Origin: CP2-2F sp034436355
GTDB lineage: Bacteria > Chloroflexota > Anaerolineae > Aggregatilineales > UBA2796
Length of the DNA: 64,000 nt
NCBI GenBank assembly: GCA_034436355.1
Contig: DAOTVQ010000026.1
Coordinates: forward strand, 29,960 to 93,959
Direction of reading: 5' to 3'
The notes beneath the pieces are model-generated. The model had not been told where the DNA came from. It saw only the letters and a list, made by a program, of their open reading frames with translations, and did no database searches. Of this stretch, positions 57,401-64,000 are shown in pieces. A program made the position numbers and the translations under genes. Position 1 is the first letter of the stretch. The number at the start of each line of letters is the position of its first letter.

Positions 57401-60400
57401 TTTCGCGTGGCAGTTTGGTTGGTTTGTTGGTGCTGGAAAAGTACAGCGTCGCCTTCTTCACACCGACGATGGAACAGCTCGCGCTCACCTACGCGAATCA
57501 GGTGGCAGTTGCCTTTGAGAACGCGCAGTTGTTCCAACAGCAGAGCAAGATTGCCCGTGAGACCGAAGCGCTCTATAAAGAGGCTGCCACACGCGCCCAA
57601 GAGTTGGATCAACAGGCAAAGCGCCTCTCGCTGCTCTACCGTGTTTCCAACGCACTCACTCAGACGCTTGACCTTGAAGATATTTTCGAGGTTGCGCTGC
57701 GCGAATCGCAAGAGATGCTCGGCACAGAGCATGGCAGCGCCTATCTGTTTGATTTTGAGGATCAGTCTGCCAAACTGATCATCGAATATCCGCGCAGCGC
57801 GCAGCCGCCCAGCCCTGAAAATGCCTTAGTCTTTGATCAACATCCCTTAGTGGTCGATGTGCGCCGCACCCTGCTGCCAATCTCGATCCCTGAGGCTGCA
57901 CGCGACTCACGCACACTCCTTGTGCCGCCCTCCTTAGAGTCGCAAACGATCCTCTCCCAGATGATTGTGCCGTTAGCGCTGGGCGGACAGTGCATCGGCA
58001 TGATGATTCACAGCGCAGTCAGCCAAACCATTGCCTTCCGTCCCGATCAGCTTGAGGTAGCGCAAACCATCGCTTCGCAGGTAGCCATTGCCATCCAAAA
58101 TGCGAACTTGCTTGAACAATCCTTAGCACGCACCCGTGAATTAGAGACGCTTTTCGAGGCAACGCAGTCTATCTCTGCTACGCTGGACTTTGAGCAAGTG
58201 CTGAACAACATTGCTATGCAGATGAGTGTTGCGCTGCAAGCCGATGGCTGCAAGATCACGACATGGAACGCTGATGCACGTATCCTAAAGGTCAATCACG
58301 AGATGCTGGCAATGCCTAATGCAGCAGTGGATGCACCCGATACGCGCTACGATCTCACCAATTATCCGACCTTAGAGCGCGCCTTGCAAACGCGGCAAAC
58401 CATCCTGCTCCGTGCGACAGAAGCGTACCTCTCTGAGGCAGAGCGTGCGCTGCTTGAACGGCGCGCTGCTTCGCACCTGATTGCCCTGCCTATGGTGGTG
58501 CGCGAGCAGTCCATCGGTCTGATCCTGCTGGAAATTAGCAACCCGCTCCGCACTTTCAGCAGCTCAGAGGTGCGCCTTGCCCGCACCCTGACCGCACAAG
58601 CAGCCGTTGCTATTGAAAATGCCAGCCTGCAAACCGAAACCGCCGCCAAGCTGAGCGAACTCTTTAACCTCAGTCAACTCTCGACGGCGCTGGCTGCCTC
58701 CATTGATGAGGCAGAAGTCTATGAGATCGCACAGCAGCGCTTCTCGGACTTGGTGAAGGCTGAGTCCTTCCTGATTGCAGTGGTGAACGAAGAAGGTTCA
58801 CAGATCACCTATCCGATTGCGCTGCGCGGCGGCGAACGGCTTCATCTGGAAGCGCACAGCCGCCGCCAAGACGAGGTGCTGTTTGTGATGTCTAGCCGCA
58901 GCACACAGCGCTTGATCGGCGATGAAGTTGCCAATGTGCTAGGCGCTTACGCAAGTGATCTTGGGCTTGCCCAAACACGCGCCTTCATCGGCGTGCCGCT
59001 CATCTCATCCGATCAAGTGATCGGTGCGCTCATCGCTGCTGACTCGCACAACGCACAGGCATTCAGCCTGAACGATCAGCGCATCCTAGAGACGATCAGC
59101 TCGCAACTGGCAACTGCGCTGCAAAACGCACGGCTCTTTGATCAGGCACGGCGCTTCACCGCACGCCTAGAGCGCGCCGTGAACGAGCGCACCCGTGAAC
59201 TGCAACGCGAGCGTGACGCCCTCAACTTCCTGTATGAACTGACCGCAGACCTGACCTCCAGCTTGAATATTGATGTCACGCTCAACCGTGCGCTCATCAA
59301 GCTGATTGGCGCAGTGGATGCCGATATGGGCGCCATCCTGAGCATTGATAACCTTTCCGATAGCCTTGTGGTGCGCGCTCAGGTGAACATGCCCTACCGC
59401 GAAGGCGACACCACCGGCTACAACCAATATGAAGGCTTGGCGGGCTGGGTTATTCAATCCCAGCAGCCAATTGTCGTGCCGGATGTGCAGCAAGACTACC
59501 GCTGGCTGCGCCTGAGCGAGGCGGATAACGAGCCACGCGCTGCCATTGTTGCCCTGCTGGAGGCAGGTGAGGAAATTCAGGGCGTGGCAATGCTCTTCAG
59601 CCGCACGCCAAACCACTTCTCCCCTGAACAACTGCCTTCGGTGATGGCTGCCACCACCCAGATCGCCAACGCGCTGAACAACGCCGATCTCTATGCGCTC
59701 ATCCGCGAACAGGCAGACCGTCTGGGCGCGATGGTGCGCCGTGAACAGGTGGATAGCACCAAGAACCTCGCCATCGTTGAATCCATCGCTGACGGTGTGA
59801 TGGTTGCCAACCAAGATGGCGATATTACGCAGTTCAACAGCGCTGCCGAGCGCATTCTTGGCTTGCCACGCCAGCAGGTGATCGGCAACCACATTAGTGC
59901 GCTCTCAGGCTTGTATACCGCAGTGGGCGGGCAAAACTGGCTAGAAGCAATGCAGCAATGGACGGAAGACCCAACCTCACACCGCTTAGGCGATGAGCTG
60001 CGCGCCGAAATCACCCTCGACAGTGGTAAGGTCATCAGCGTCATCCTTTCGCCGGTGAATATGGGCGACCAATTCTTAGGGACGGTGTCCGTCTTCCGCG
60101 ACATCACCCGCGAGATCGAAGTAGACCGCATGAAGACCGAATTTGTGGCAACGGTCAGCCACGAACTCCGCACGCCGATGACTTCCATCAAGGGCTATGC
60201 CGACCTGATGCTGCTTGGTGCCGCAGGGCAGCTTAACGATGCTCAGGCGCGCTACCTCAGCACCATCAAGACGAATGCTGATAAACTCTCGATCCTTGTG
60301 AACGAACTGCTTGATATTTCGCGCATTGATCGCGGCGTGGTCAAGCTGAATTTGCAGGCAGTCAACTTTGAAGAAGTGCTGCAAATGACGCAGCGCCACC

Positions 60401-60852
60401 TTGAGGATCGCATTCGGAATGAGCGCAAAGCACTAACCGTCCAAACCGAGATCGCGCCCGATCTGCCGCTGCTGCGCGCCGACTTTGATAAAATGGCGCA
60501 GATCATGACGCACCTTGTGAACAATGCCTTCAACTACACACGCAGCGAAGGCACCATCACCATCCGCGCACAGGGTGAACACGATGCCGTCCTGATCAGT
60601 GTGCAGGATACCGGCGTTGGCATTCCGCCTGAGAAGCAGGCAAACGTCTGGACGCGCTTCTTCCGTGATGAAGACGAACGCCTTGTGATCGAGTCATCGG
60701 GTGCAGGCTTAGGGCTGCCAATTGTGAAGGAATATGTGCGGATGCACGAGGGTGAAATCTGGCTGGAGAGCGAAGTTGGGCGTGGCACAACATTCTACGT
60801 TCGTCTGCCCGCCTTTGGCACGGATGATGAAAGCGATGCTCAAGACGAATAA
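51421..60852 (+). CDS. Giant hybrid-free sensor histidine kinase with about 14 GAF and 3 PAS domains
   Basis: The single 3143-residue frame starts with a membrane segment (FVLLLLVVGFSMFGAVFML). Then come PAS (about 40-140), nine GAF units in series (about 150-1745), PAS (1760-1880), five more GAF units (about 1890-2757), PAS (2785-2895), HisKA with VSHELRTPM (phosphoacceptor H2914) and HATPase (N-box HLVNNAFNYT, DTGVGIPPE, GAGLGLPIV). Each GAF ends in a signalling helix of the type AIENARLY. GAF units 2 and 3 are close tandem copies. No receiver domain is fused. It lies between a REC-GGDEF-like gene and a single-domain receiver gene, which are likely phosphotransfer targets. Confidence 0.95.
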   Translation: MDGFVLLLLVVGFSMFGAVFMLARLRLERVSEAETLPESVVQVNLLDNDDAVVVAEGRGKLVYTNPRAQAWFGLSGGEPDLEIMVESVQPAETFLELFSKEGTASFRIGARRVEASSHYVPHAGVPQMVVVMRELTSPNAGREMLDPTHALILVGDAVQLLSSNMPLEEALDEVLRLIENVIPFDVAEVNLWDASLQTLTPYGKHGDRSYFDALDAAEGFYGLQDSCSGWLVRYRQPLLVPDMRLRPDVRTKISSYGLQSLVGAPLMVGDRLIGTLELGSRSRVAFDHEDMALLQILAGQLGIAIENTRLQQTQSERAAELSGLQQIAGVMTSMRDPRQMYTQLTSRIAMLADVEMCGILLESADQKALVGHPPFYGVPETIVSMYRISIADESIGAILYKARDWWYSNNVLSDDIVRAAGLTSLAEAVGVRTTALVQMAVGNRRFGVIQVSNKRDGKGFTENDMRLLSVFASQAAIVVENARLYDEERRRSEEIGGLQQVSQAIGVLRSADEMYGYLNEQIAKLMNCQMCGILLHDPSLGQLVSRPPFYGVDDDLIRHYRIAITPGTTFYRIYTEGDFWISNELRADQTLRDSGLDKLAMLIGVRQTMMVPLVIGGRRLGVVQVSNRLDGAEFTEDQARVLSIIAAQAAVIIDNARLYREMRERSDESEGLRRIAELASSNLRIDEIIRQVVSETAAMFGCEICTVGVLDDQTGALVIQPEYTVGLIGLQESFIIDTYRPGFQNSVALSQKPFLSNNLRSDVRLLPAYREIADRFGFNSAVQVPLAVQEHSFGELTIASRTAREFTEDDLRLLQTIGVQLAAAVDRQKLYQATDADLRQRIREMDALTRISNEQNSTTEFNRILEVIRNEAQRTVGTPFVSIALFKPKSTWADPDKPEVQIRHGHAKALEALAPIEQIAFERREALFVQDYNAVSLVAMPEHMRSAIAAPIFYSEDVVGVLHLASPELELLTQQSLDFAKAITNQIAISIGNEERYRDQLDRAELLKQRTDQLNQLFELGRMVTGGENIEEVLEAVAHAISDTIGFNIVLMSLVDKRAKVTRRMAQSGMTLQKWEEARRVTPPLSTLDHLLKPDYRLSNSYFIPAEQQDWRPLNLPLIAGPQPETPRVGAHEWHPQDILIVPLRSSEGELIGLISVDDPRNGLRPNVRVIEALETFAYQAAFAIENYNLLRAYEAEARATRRERDRLEQLYLAAGEVQRAPDIPTRLLVIAESIRALGWERVAITLRDDDLEPLETALAGFTPEDAEKFKRNLLPGAVWSQRIADPDLRNYRVGGAYYLRYTDPWVTENKLIAGVVGSGDENTLSGATTLRLPTISPRPSEQWHPLDTVYLPLYGLDRSRLIGIINLDSPSDGLAPTESALRPIELFAVQAASSLENVRLYQDVTRAAQQETRINELMETVTSTLDLDEIIEGVANGFQQMIAFTRMNIALLRDDNATFEVRRVTITPRGEIRVALAPTLRVENTAVGLAVSEPLPQIYNLTDPEQVAGLDDLRAWRDMGERTALVVPMIAGGRAIGAIHMGSELNEAFGFREQLEFVSRIANLTAVALENAQLLRQTIERERFSVALSRVGQSVNAMLDMNSVLDTVCAESVEILGVDGAYVWLADGDHMLGITARGPAADQFSGTRLPLSDSPLLSARAIRQNAPIYLNALDQLDEPIPTIDLLKHVSVGAVLSVPLLREQQAIGCITFIKTDTNRPFTSNDVEKAAAFAIQASIAIQNAQLYQETLGLTSFNQAVIQSIQQGIIVVDQALKIRTVNAFMQNTFGWNAQEAAGKPLFAYRPLLEELLTEPLQKMLQSGDPQSILDVRTPDAPDAERETIRNYYLYPLREGGAISGSVILVEDVTERAALEEDVARRAAQLSTLTDISGQLTTVLEPSALAEMVFAQLTRILEFDRATLWLRREDKLVIRAASGFGENGALLGIEADIADSDLFREIASRGQVLNIPDIREDARFPMSLEQPTRSWLGVSLVSRGSLVGLLVLEKYSVAFFTPTMEQLALTYANQVAVAFENAQLFQQQSKIARETEALYKEAATRAQELDQQAKRLSLLYRVSNALTQTLDLEDIFEVALRESQEMLGTEHGSAYLFDFEDQSAKLIIEYPRSAQPPSPENALVFDQHPLVVDVRRTLLPISIPEAARDSRTLLVPPSLESQTILSQMIVPLALGGQCIGMMIHSAVSQTIAFRPDQLEVAQTIASQVAIAIQNANLLEQSLARTRELETLFEATQSISATLDFEQVLNNIAMQMSVALQADGCKITTWNADARILKVNHEMLAMPNAAVDAPDTRYDLTNYPTLERALQTRQTILLRATEAYLSEAERALLERRAASHLIALPMVVREQSIGLILLEISNPLRTFSSSEVRLARTLTAQAAVAIENASLQTETAAKLSELFNLSQLSTALAASIDEAEVYEIAQQRFSDLVKAESFLIAVVNEEGSQITYPIALRGGERLHLEAHSRRQDEVLFVMSSRSTQRLIGDEVANVLGAYASDLGLAQTRAFIGVPLISSDQVIGALIAADSHNAQAFSLNDQRILETISSQLATALQNARLFDQARRFTARLERAVNERTRELQRERDALNFLYELTADLTSSLNIDVTLNRALIKLIGAVDADMGAILSIDNLSDSLVVRAQVNMPYREGDTTGYNQYEGLAGWVIQSQQPIVVPDVQQDYRWLRLSEADNEPRAAIVALLEAGEEIQGVAMLFSRTPNHFSPEQLPSVMAATTQIANALNNADLYALIREQADRLGAMVRREQVDSTKNLAIVESIADGVMVANQDGDITQFNSAAERILGLPRQQVIGNHISALSGLYTAVGGQNWLEAMQQWTEDPTSHRLGDELRAEITLDSGKVISVILSPVNMGDQFLGTVSVFRDITREIEVDRMKTEFVATVSHELRTPMTSIKGYADLMLLGAAGQLNDAQARYLSTIKTNADKLSILVNELLDISRIDRGVVKLNLQAVNFEEVLQMTQRHLEDRIRNERKALTVQTEIAPDLPLLRADFDKMAQIMTHLVNNAFNYTRSEGTITIRAQGEHDAVLISVQDTGVGIPPEKQANVWTRFFRDEDERLVIESSGAGLGLPIVKEYVRMHEGEIWLESEVGRGTTFYVRLPAFGTDDESDAQDE

Positions 60853-61064
60853 CAAATTAAGCTGCTTACGCACATTCAAAGAAAATTCATGCACAAAAAA
60901 GCAATTTTTTGCGTATGATATAAGCACACTATCCTTGTGCGTAAAGCAACTTGAGCAGGGCTGTGAAAATCCTTTCGGCAGTCACCACAAGCTGTGGTTT
61001 CGAAAGGCTATTCCCGCCGCTCAGGCATTTTTGAAATGCATTCCAACCAGAAAGCAGGCAGACT

Positions 61065-61445
61065 GTGGCACGTATCCTGATTGCGGAAGATGAGCGCGAT
61101 ATCCGTGAGCTAATCGAGCTTGTGCTGACGCATTTTGCAAAGCACGAAGTGTTCAAGGCAACCAACGGCGCGGAGGCCGTCGAGATGGCACCGCAAATCA
61201 TGCCGGACTTGATCATGATGGACGTCCGTATGCCACGCATGACGGGTTACGAAGCCTGCGCTGCGCTCAAACAAATCGAGGCGGTGAAAGATATTCCGGT
61301 CGTTTTTCTTTCGGCAAAAGGGCAAGAATCTGAGATTGATGCGGGCTTGCAGGTTGGTGCGGATGATTACATCCTGAAGCCGTTTGCCCCTGAAGAATTG
61401 GTGCGGCGCGTCACAGAAATTTTGGAGCGTTTCCGCAAGAGCTAA
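61065..61445 (+). CDS. Single-domain response regulator
   Basis: The 126-residue protein is a receiver domain alone: acidic pair in AEDERD, phosphoacceptor D53 in MMDVRMPR, the switch Ser in FLSAKG and the conserved Lys in YILKPFAPEEL. It has no output domain, so it acts by protein contact or phosphotransfer. GTG 61065 has only a weak AGGCAG site. It lies 212 bases after the giant kinase and ends 7 bases before a strong terminator. Confidence 0.9.
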   Translation: MARILIAEDERDIRELIELVLTHFAKHEVFKATNGAEAVEMAPQIMPDLIMMDVRMPRMTGYEACAALKQIEAVKDIPVVFLSAKGQESEIDAGLQVGADDYILKPFAPEELVRRVTEILERFRKS

Positions 61446-61451
61446 GCAGGC

Positions 61452-61481
61452 AAGGCGGCTGAACGTTCAGCCGCCTTTTTT
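61452..61481. terminator. Strong palindromic terminator between response regulator and bcp
   Basis: Positions 61452-61477 form a perfect palindrome of 26 bases centred on AACGTT, with GGCGGCTGAA arms, followed on the plus strand by six T in all (61476-61481). It ends the response regulator transcript and may also stop the convergent bcp transcript, whose stop is ten bases away. Confidence 0.9.
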
Positions 61482-61487
61482 GTCACC

Positions 61488-61949
61488 CTAGCTGCTTACA
61501 GTTTCAAGGGCGCGCTTGGCGCTCTCTGGCGCGCTGACGGGATTTTGCACATCAATGATCACGCCGTTTTCATCAATCACAAAGTGGCTGCGCTGCGTGC
61601 CAGTGAACGTGCTGCCGTCGGCATAGGTTTTTGTGCCATAGCTTTCCCACGCCTGAGAGAGGCTGAAATCGCTATCCACCAGCAAATGGAAGGGCAACTG
61701 AAGCGCCTCGCGGAACTTGCGATGGCTTTCCACATCGTCAGGGCTAACGCCTAGCACCACTGCGTTGGCTGCCTCAAACTGTGCGTAGTGATCGCGGAAG
61801 CTGCACGCTTGCAGTTCGCAGCCGCTCGTAAAGTCCTTCGGGTAGAAATATAGCACCACCTTCTTGCCACGGTAATCGGAGAGCTTAACGCGCTTTCCTT
61901 CATCGTTTAGCACCTCAAAATCAGGCGCCGTTTCGCCAACAGCGGGCAT
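61488..61949 (-). CDS. bcp: Peroxiredoxin, Bcp/PrxQ type
   Basis: The 153-residue thiol peroxidase reduces hydroperoxides. It has VVLYFYPKDFTSGCELQAC with the peroxidatic C44 and resolving C49 five residues later, the PrxQ arrangement. The usual Pro before the peroxidatic Cys-Gly (TPGC) is Ser here (TSGC); the Thr is retained. Later motifs are GVSPDDVESHRKF and RSHFVIDENGVI. It is convergent with the response regulator and stands alone. Confidence 0.93.
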   Translation of the reverse strand: MPAVGETAPDFEVLNDEGKRVKLSDYRGKKVVLYFYPKDFTSGCELQACSFRDHYAQFEAANAVVLGVSPDDVESHRKFREALQLPFHLLVDSDFSLSQAWESYGTKTYADGSTFTGTQRSHFVIDENGVIIDVQNPVSAPESAKRALETVSS

Positions 61950-62041
61950 TCTATCCTCCTAGCTTGTTGAAAAATCCTTATGGATCGTAATGGGCTTGGC
62001 AGCTCTTGCCAATGGGTAAATTAGAACGCGACGGTAGCTTC

Positions 62042-62155
62042 CCTCTCAAAATCACCACCTCCACCGCCAAAAAACCTACAAATCCTACTCAAATTTGGAA
62101 TAGCTTCTAACCTCTACTTGAGATACTTTTCACAAATCTGATAGCTTTTGAGAGG
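62042..62155. repeat. Distant inverted repeat upstream of HMG-CoA reductase
   Basis: CCTCTCAAAA (62042-62051) is exactly mirrored by TTTTGAGAGG (62146-62155), 94 bases apart, within the AT-richer 272-base gap before the reductase gene. It could close a long leader structure or be two operator half-sites. No gene is seen in the gap. Confidence 0.4.
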
Positions 62156-62221
62156 TTTCAACGGCTATCATGCCTGCCAATCTACTAGGCATTTTGACGC
62201 CAACCCTTCAGAATCGGGGAT

Positions 62222-63523
62222 ATGAACGAAACACACAGCCAAAAATCAAGCCGCTTGCCCGCGTTCTACCAGCGCAGCCTTGCTGAGCGCCTAGCGATCA
62301 TTGCTGCGTGGGCAGACCTAAGCGAAGCAGAACAGGCAGCGCTCAGCGGCGCAGCAGGGCTGGATGCCGCGCACGCTGATCACATGATCGAGAACGCCAT
62401 CGGCATTTACGCACTGCCGCTAGGGATTGCCACCAACTTCTTGATCAACGGGCGTGATTACCTGATTCCGATGGTGGTGGAAGAACCAAGCGTGGTGGCT
62501 GCGTGCAGTTTTGCCGCCAAGCTGATCCGTGCGGGCGGTGGCTTCACAGCAGGCAGCGACGCGCCGATTATGATCGGGCAGTTGCAGGTGCTGGATATTC
62601 CCGACGCACAGGCAGCCGCCGATCAGGTGTTGGCAGGGCGCGAACGGCTGATCGCCGCAGCCAATGATCCGACCTCATCCATTGTGCGGCGCGGCGGCGG
62701 TGCGCGAGATGTGGTGGTGCGTCCTTTTCCGAACACGCCGCTTGGCGAGATGCTCATTGTGCATTTGCATTACGACGTGCGCGATGCGATGGGCGCGAAC
62801 GCCATCAACACAGCCTGTGAGCAGATCGCGCCGCTTTTGGCAGAGATCAGCGGTGGGCGTGTTCATTTACGCATCCTCAGCAACCTTGCCGATCAGCGCA
62901 AGGCGTGGGCGAGTTGCCGCATCCCCGCCGCCGAACTTGCCACACCAACGCTCGAAGGCACCCAGGTGGCGCGTGCCATTGTGGAAGCGGCTGTGTTCGC
63001 CGAACTTGACCCTTACCGCGCCACAACGCACAACAAGGGCATTATGAACGGCATGGATGCAGTCTGCCTTGCCACGGGCAACGATTGGCGCGCTCTGGAG
63101 GCAGGCGCGCACGCCTATGCGGCACGGGATGGACTCTACACGAGCCTAACGCGCTGGTGGCAGGCAGAAAACGGTGATTTGTGCGGCGAACTGCGTGTAC
63201 CATTGGCAGTTGGCACGGTTGGCGGCGCAACACGCGTGCATCCAGCGGCGGGCGCGGCGCTTAAAGTGCTGGGAGTCAGCAGTGGGCGCGAGTTGGCAGA
63301 AGTGATGGTCTGTGTTGGTCTAGCGCAGAATTTAGCGGCGATCCGCGCTTTGGCAACCGAAGGCATTCAGCGCGGACACATGAGCCTTCATGCCCGCCAG
63401 ATGGCAATTGCGGCAGGCGCAACGGGCGATCAAGTGGCGCAAGTCGTGGCGCAGCTAATCACAGAGGGCAATGTGCGCCTAGAGCGCGCTAAGCAACTTG
63501 TGGCGGCGCTGAAAGGGAGATGA
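62222..63523 (+). CDS. mvaA: Class II hydroxymethylglutaryl-CoA reductase
   Basis: The 433-residue protein has the class II HMG-CoA reductase motifs: IENAIGIYALPLGIATNF (57-74), EEPSVVAACS with catalytic Glu (87/88), THNKGIMNGMDAV with K272, NDW with D288, and GHMSLHAR (385-392) with the catalytic His. It interconverts HMG-CoA and mevalonate with NAD(P)H. In many bacteria class II enzymes work in mevalonate synthesis for isoprenoids; in Pseudomonas they degrade mevalonate. No other mevalonate gene is in the window, so the direction is open. A Uma2 gene follows after three bases. Confidence 0.95.
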   Translation: MNETHSQKSSRLPAFYQRSLAERLAIIAAWADLSEAEQAALSGAAGLDAAHADHMIENAIGIYALPLGIATNFLINGRDYLIPMVVEEPSVVAACSFAAKLIRAGGGFTAGSDAPIMIGQLQVLDIPDAQAAADQVLAGRERLIAAANDPTSSIVRRGGGARDVVVRPFPNTPLGEMLIVHLHYDVRDAMGANAINTACEQIAPLLAEISGGRVHLRILSNLADQRKAWASCRIPAAELATPTLEGTQVARAIVEAAVFAELDPYRATTHNKGIMNGMDAVCLATGNDWRALEAGAHAYAARDGLYTSLTRWWQAENGDLCGELRVPLAVGTVGGATRVHPAAGAALKVLGVSSGRELAEVMVCVGLAQNLAAIRALATEGIQRGHMSLHARQMAIAAGATGDQVAQVVAQLITEGNVRLERAKQLVAALKGR

Positions 63524-63526
63524 GGG

Positions 63527-64000
63527 ATGGCAATCCAAACCAAGATTCGGCAAGACGTTGAGCAGTTTTGGGCATTTGTAACGCAGCCCGAAAATGCCGA
63601 GAAGCGCTGGGAACTCATCGCAGGGGAGATCATCGAGATGCCGCCGTCTAGCCCTACAAATTCAATCATCGCCATTCGTATAGCACGCCTGCTAGGTAAC
63701 TTTGTAGAGCCACGCGGACTCGGTTGGGTAAGCGGCTCTGATAGCGGTTACAGGCTCACGGCAGATATGCTCTTTCAGCCCGATGTGGCGTTCATCTCAA
63801 AGGTGCGTGCGCCCAAACTGCCCGAACGCTTCTTTGAAGGCGCCCCCGATCTAGCAGTTGAGATCATCTCGCCCAGTGAACGCCACACCGAGATACGCGC
63901 CAAGATCAGCGCTTATCTGGCGCACGGCGGGCAGTTCGTGTGGATTGTTTATCCTGATGAGCAAATCGTAGACGTTTGGCAGGCACAGCCTGATGGCGCG
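63527..64000 (+). CDS. Uma2 family PD-(D/E)XK protein (3' end outside window)
   Basis: ATG 63527 lies three bases after the HMG-CoA reductase stop, with GAGGG in between, and the frame stays open to the window edge (158 codons). It has WELIAGEIIEMPPSSPTNS, FQPDVAFISKVRAPKLPERF, PDLAVEIISPSE and KISAYLAHGGQFVWIVYPDE, the same order as the two Uma2 proteins in the amino acid locus. The core acidic residues and the following Lys/Arg are kept. As before, it is packed behind a biosynthetic gene. Confidence 0.88.
   Translation, partial: MAIQTKIRQDVEQFWAFVTQPENAEKRWELIAGEIIEMPPSSPTNSIIAIRIARLLGNFVEPRGLGWVSGSDSGYRLTADMLFQPDVAFISKVRAPKLPERFFEGAPDLAVEIISPSERHTEIRAKISAYLAHGGQFVWIVYPDEQIVDVWQAQPDGA

Noticed and set aside
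53139..59892. Several long minus-strand frames inside the giant kinase gene.
   Set aside because: They are antisense to a continuous GAF-domain coding region and carry the His/Gln/Arg-rich composition of mirror frames.

Overview
The window looks like a chromosomal segment of a Chloroflexota bacterium, probably Anaerolineae-like. This is an inference from gene content: a very large multi-GAF histidine kinase, a Ser/Thr kinase fused to a STAND-type ATPase, secreted beta-propeller/SH3b proteins, repeated Uma2 genes, a DUF6159 membrane protein, a class II HMG-CoA reductase and many two-membrane-segment proteins. Base composition is moderately GC-rich and even, except for the DNA methyltransferase at about 40.5-41.5 kb, which reads as more AT-rich. 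I saw no rRNA or tRNA gene, CRISPR array, insertion sequence or phage block. Genes lie on both strands in short operons, and several convergent pairs overlap at their stop codons.

Layout. 1-8.7 kb: a polytopic membrane protein cut by the left edge, a two-domain class III nucleotide cyclase, a CPBP-type membrane protein, a methylmalonyl-CoA epimerase/SDR/methyltransferase group, and a secreted propeller-SH3b protein. 8.7-13.7 kb: a kinase-ATPase regulator facing two SLATT/DUF4231-like membrane proteins. 13.8-23.7 kb: a branched-chain amino acid locus. It starts with a promoter, a short Leu/Ile/Val-rich leader peptide and a terminator with a readable antiterminator, and continues ilvB, Uma2, ilvN, ilvC, Fic, leuA, Uma2, cimA. 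The presence of cimA implies isoleucine synthesis by the pyruvate/citramalate route. 23.7-31.8 kb: a candidate WXG100-type secreted toxin with a colicin-M-like C-terminus and an adjacent lipoprotein, a small PD-(D/E)XK nuclease, an EamA transporter, twin 2TM proteins, an SRPBCC protein with a long disordered tail, an SDR, a DUF218 protein and a fumarylacetoacetate hydrolase family protein.

32-45 kb: clpC, a CDGSH/Fer4_19 iron-sulfur gene broken by a one-base frameshift, a small acetyltransferase-like protein, a DUF6159 protein, a PP2C phosphatase with zinc ribbons, an LCP-family protein, an orphan DNA methyltransferase, and two ECF sigma factors, each followed by a likely partner. 45-50 kb: a DinB-like protein, a quinone oxidoreductase, an SDR, a left-handed beta-helix protein and a homologue of cyanobacterial acyl-ACP reductase that keeps the catalytic cysteine. 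50.4-61.5 kb: a signalling block of REC-degenerate GGDEF, a 3143-residue sensor kinase and a single-domain response regulator. 61.5-64 kb: a Bcp peroxiredoxin, HMG-CoA reductase and a third Uma2 gene cut by the right edge.

The strongest candidates for something new are the WXG100/colicin-M-like toxin with its lipoprotein partner, the acyl-ACP-reductase-like gene outside cyanobacteria, the one-chain cyclase whose two halves have lost complementary catalytic residues, and the attenuator-controlled amino acid operon with Uma2 and Fic genes inserted in it.
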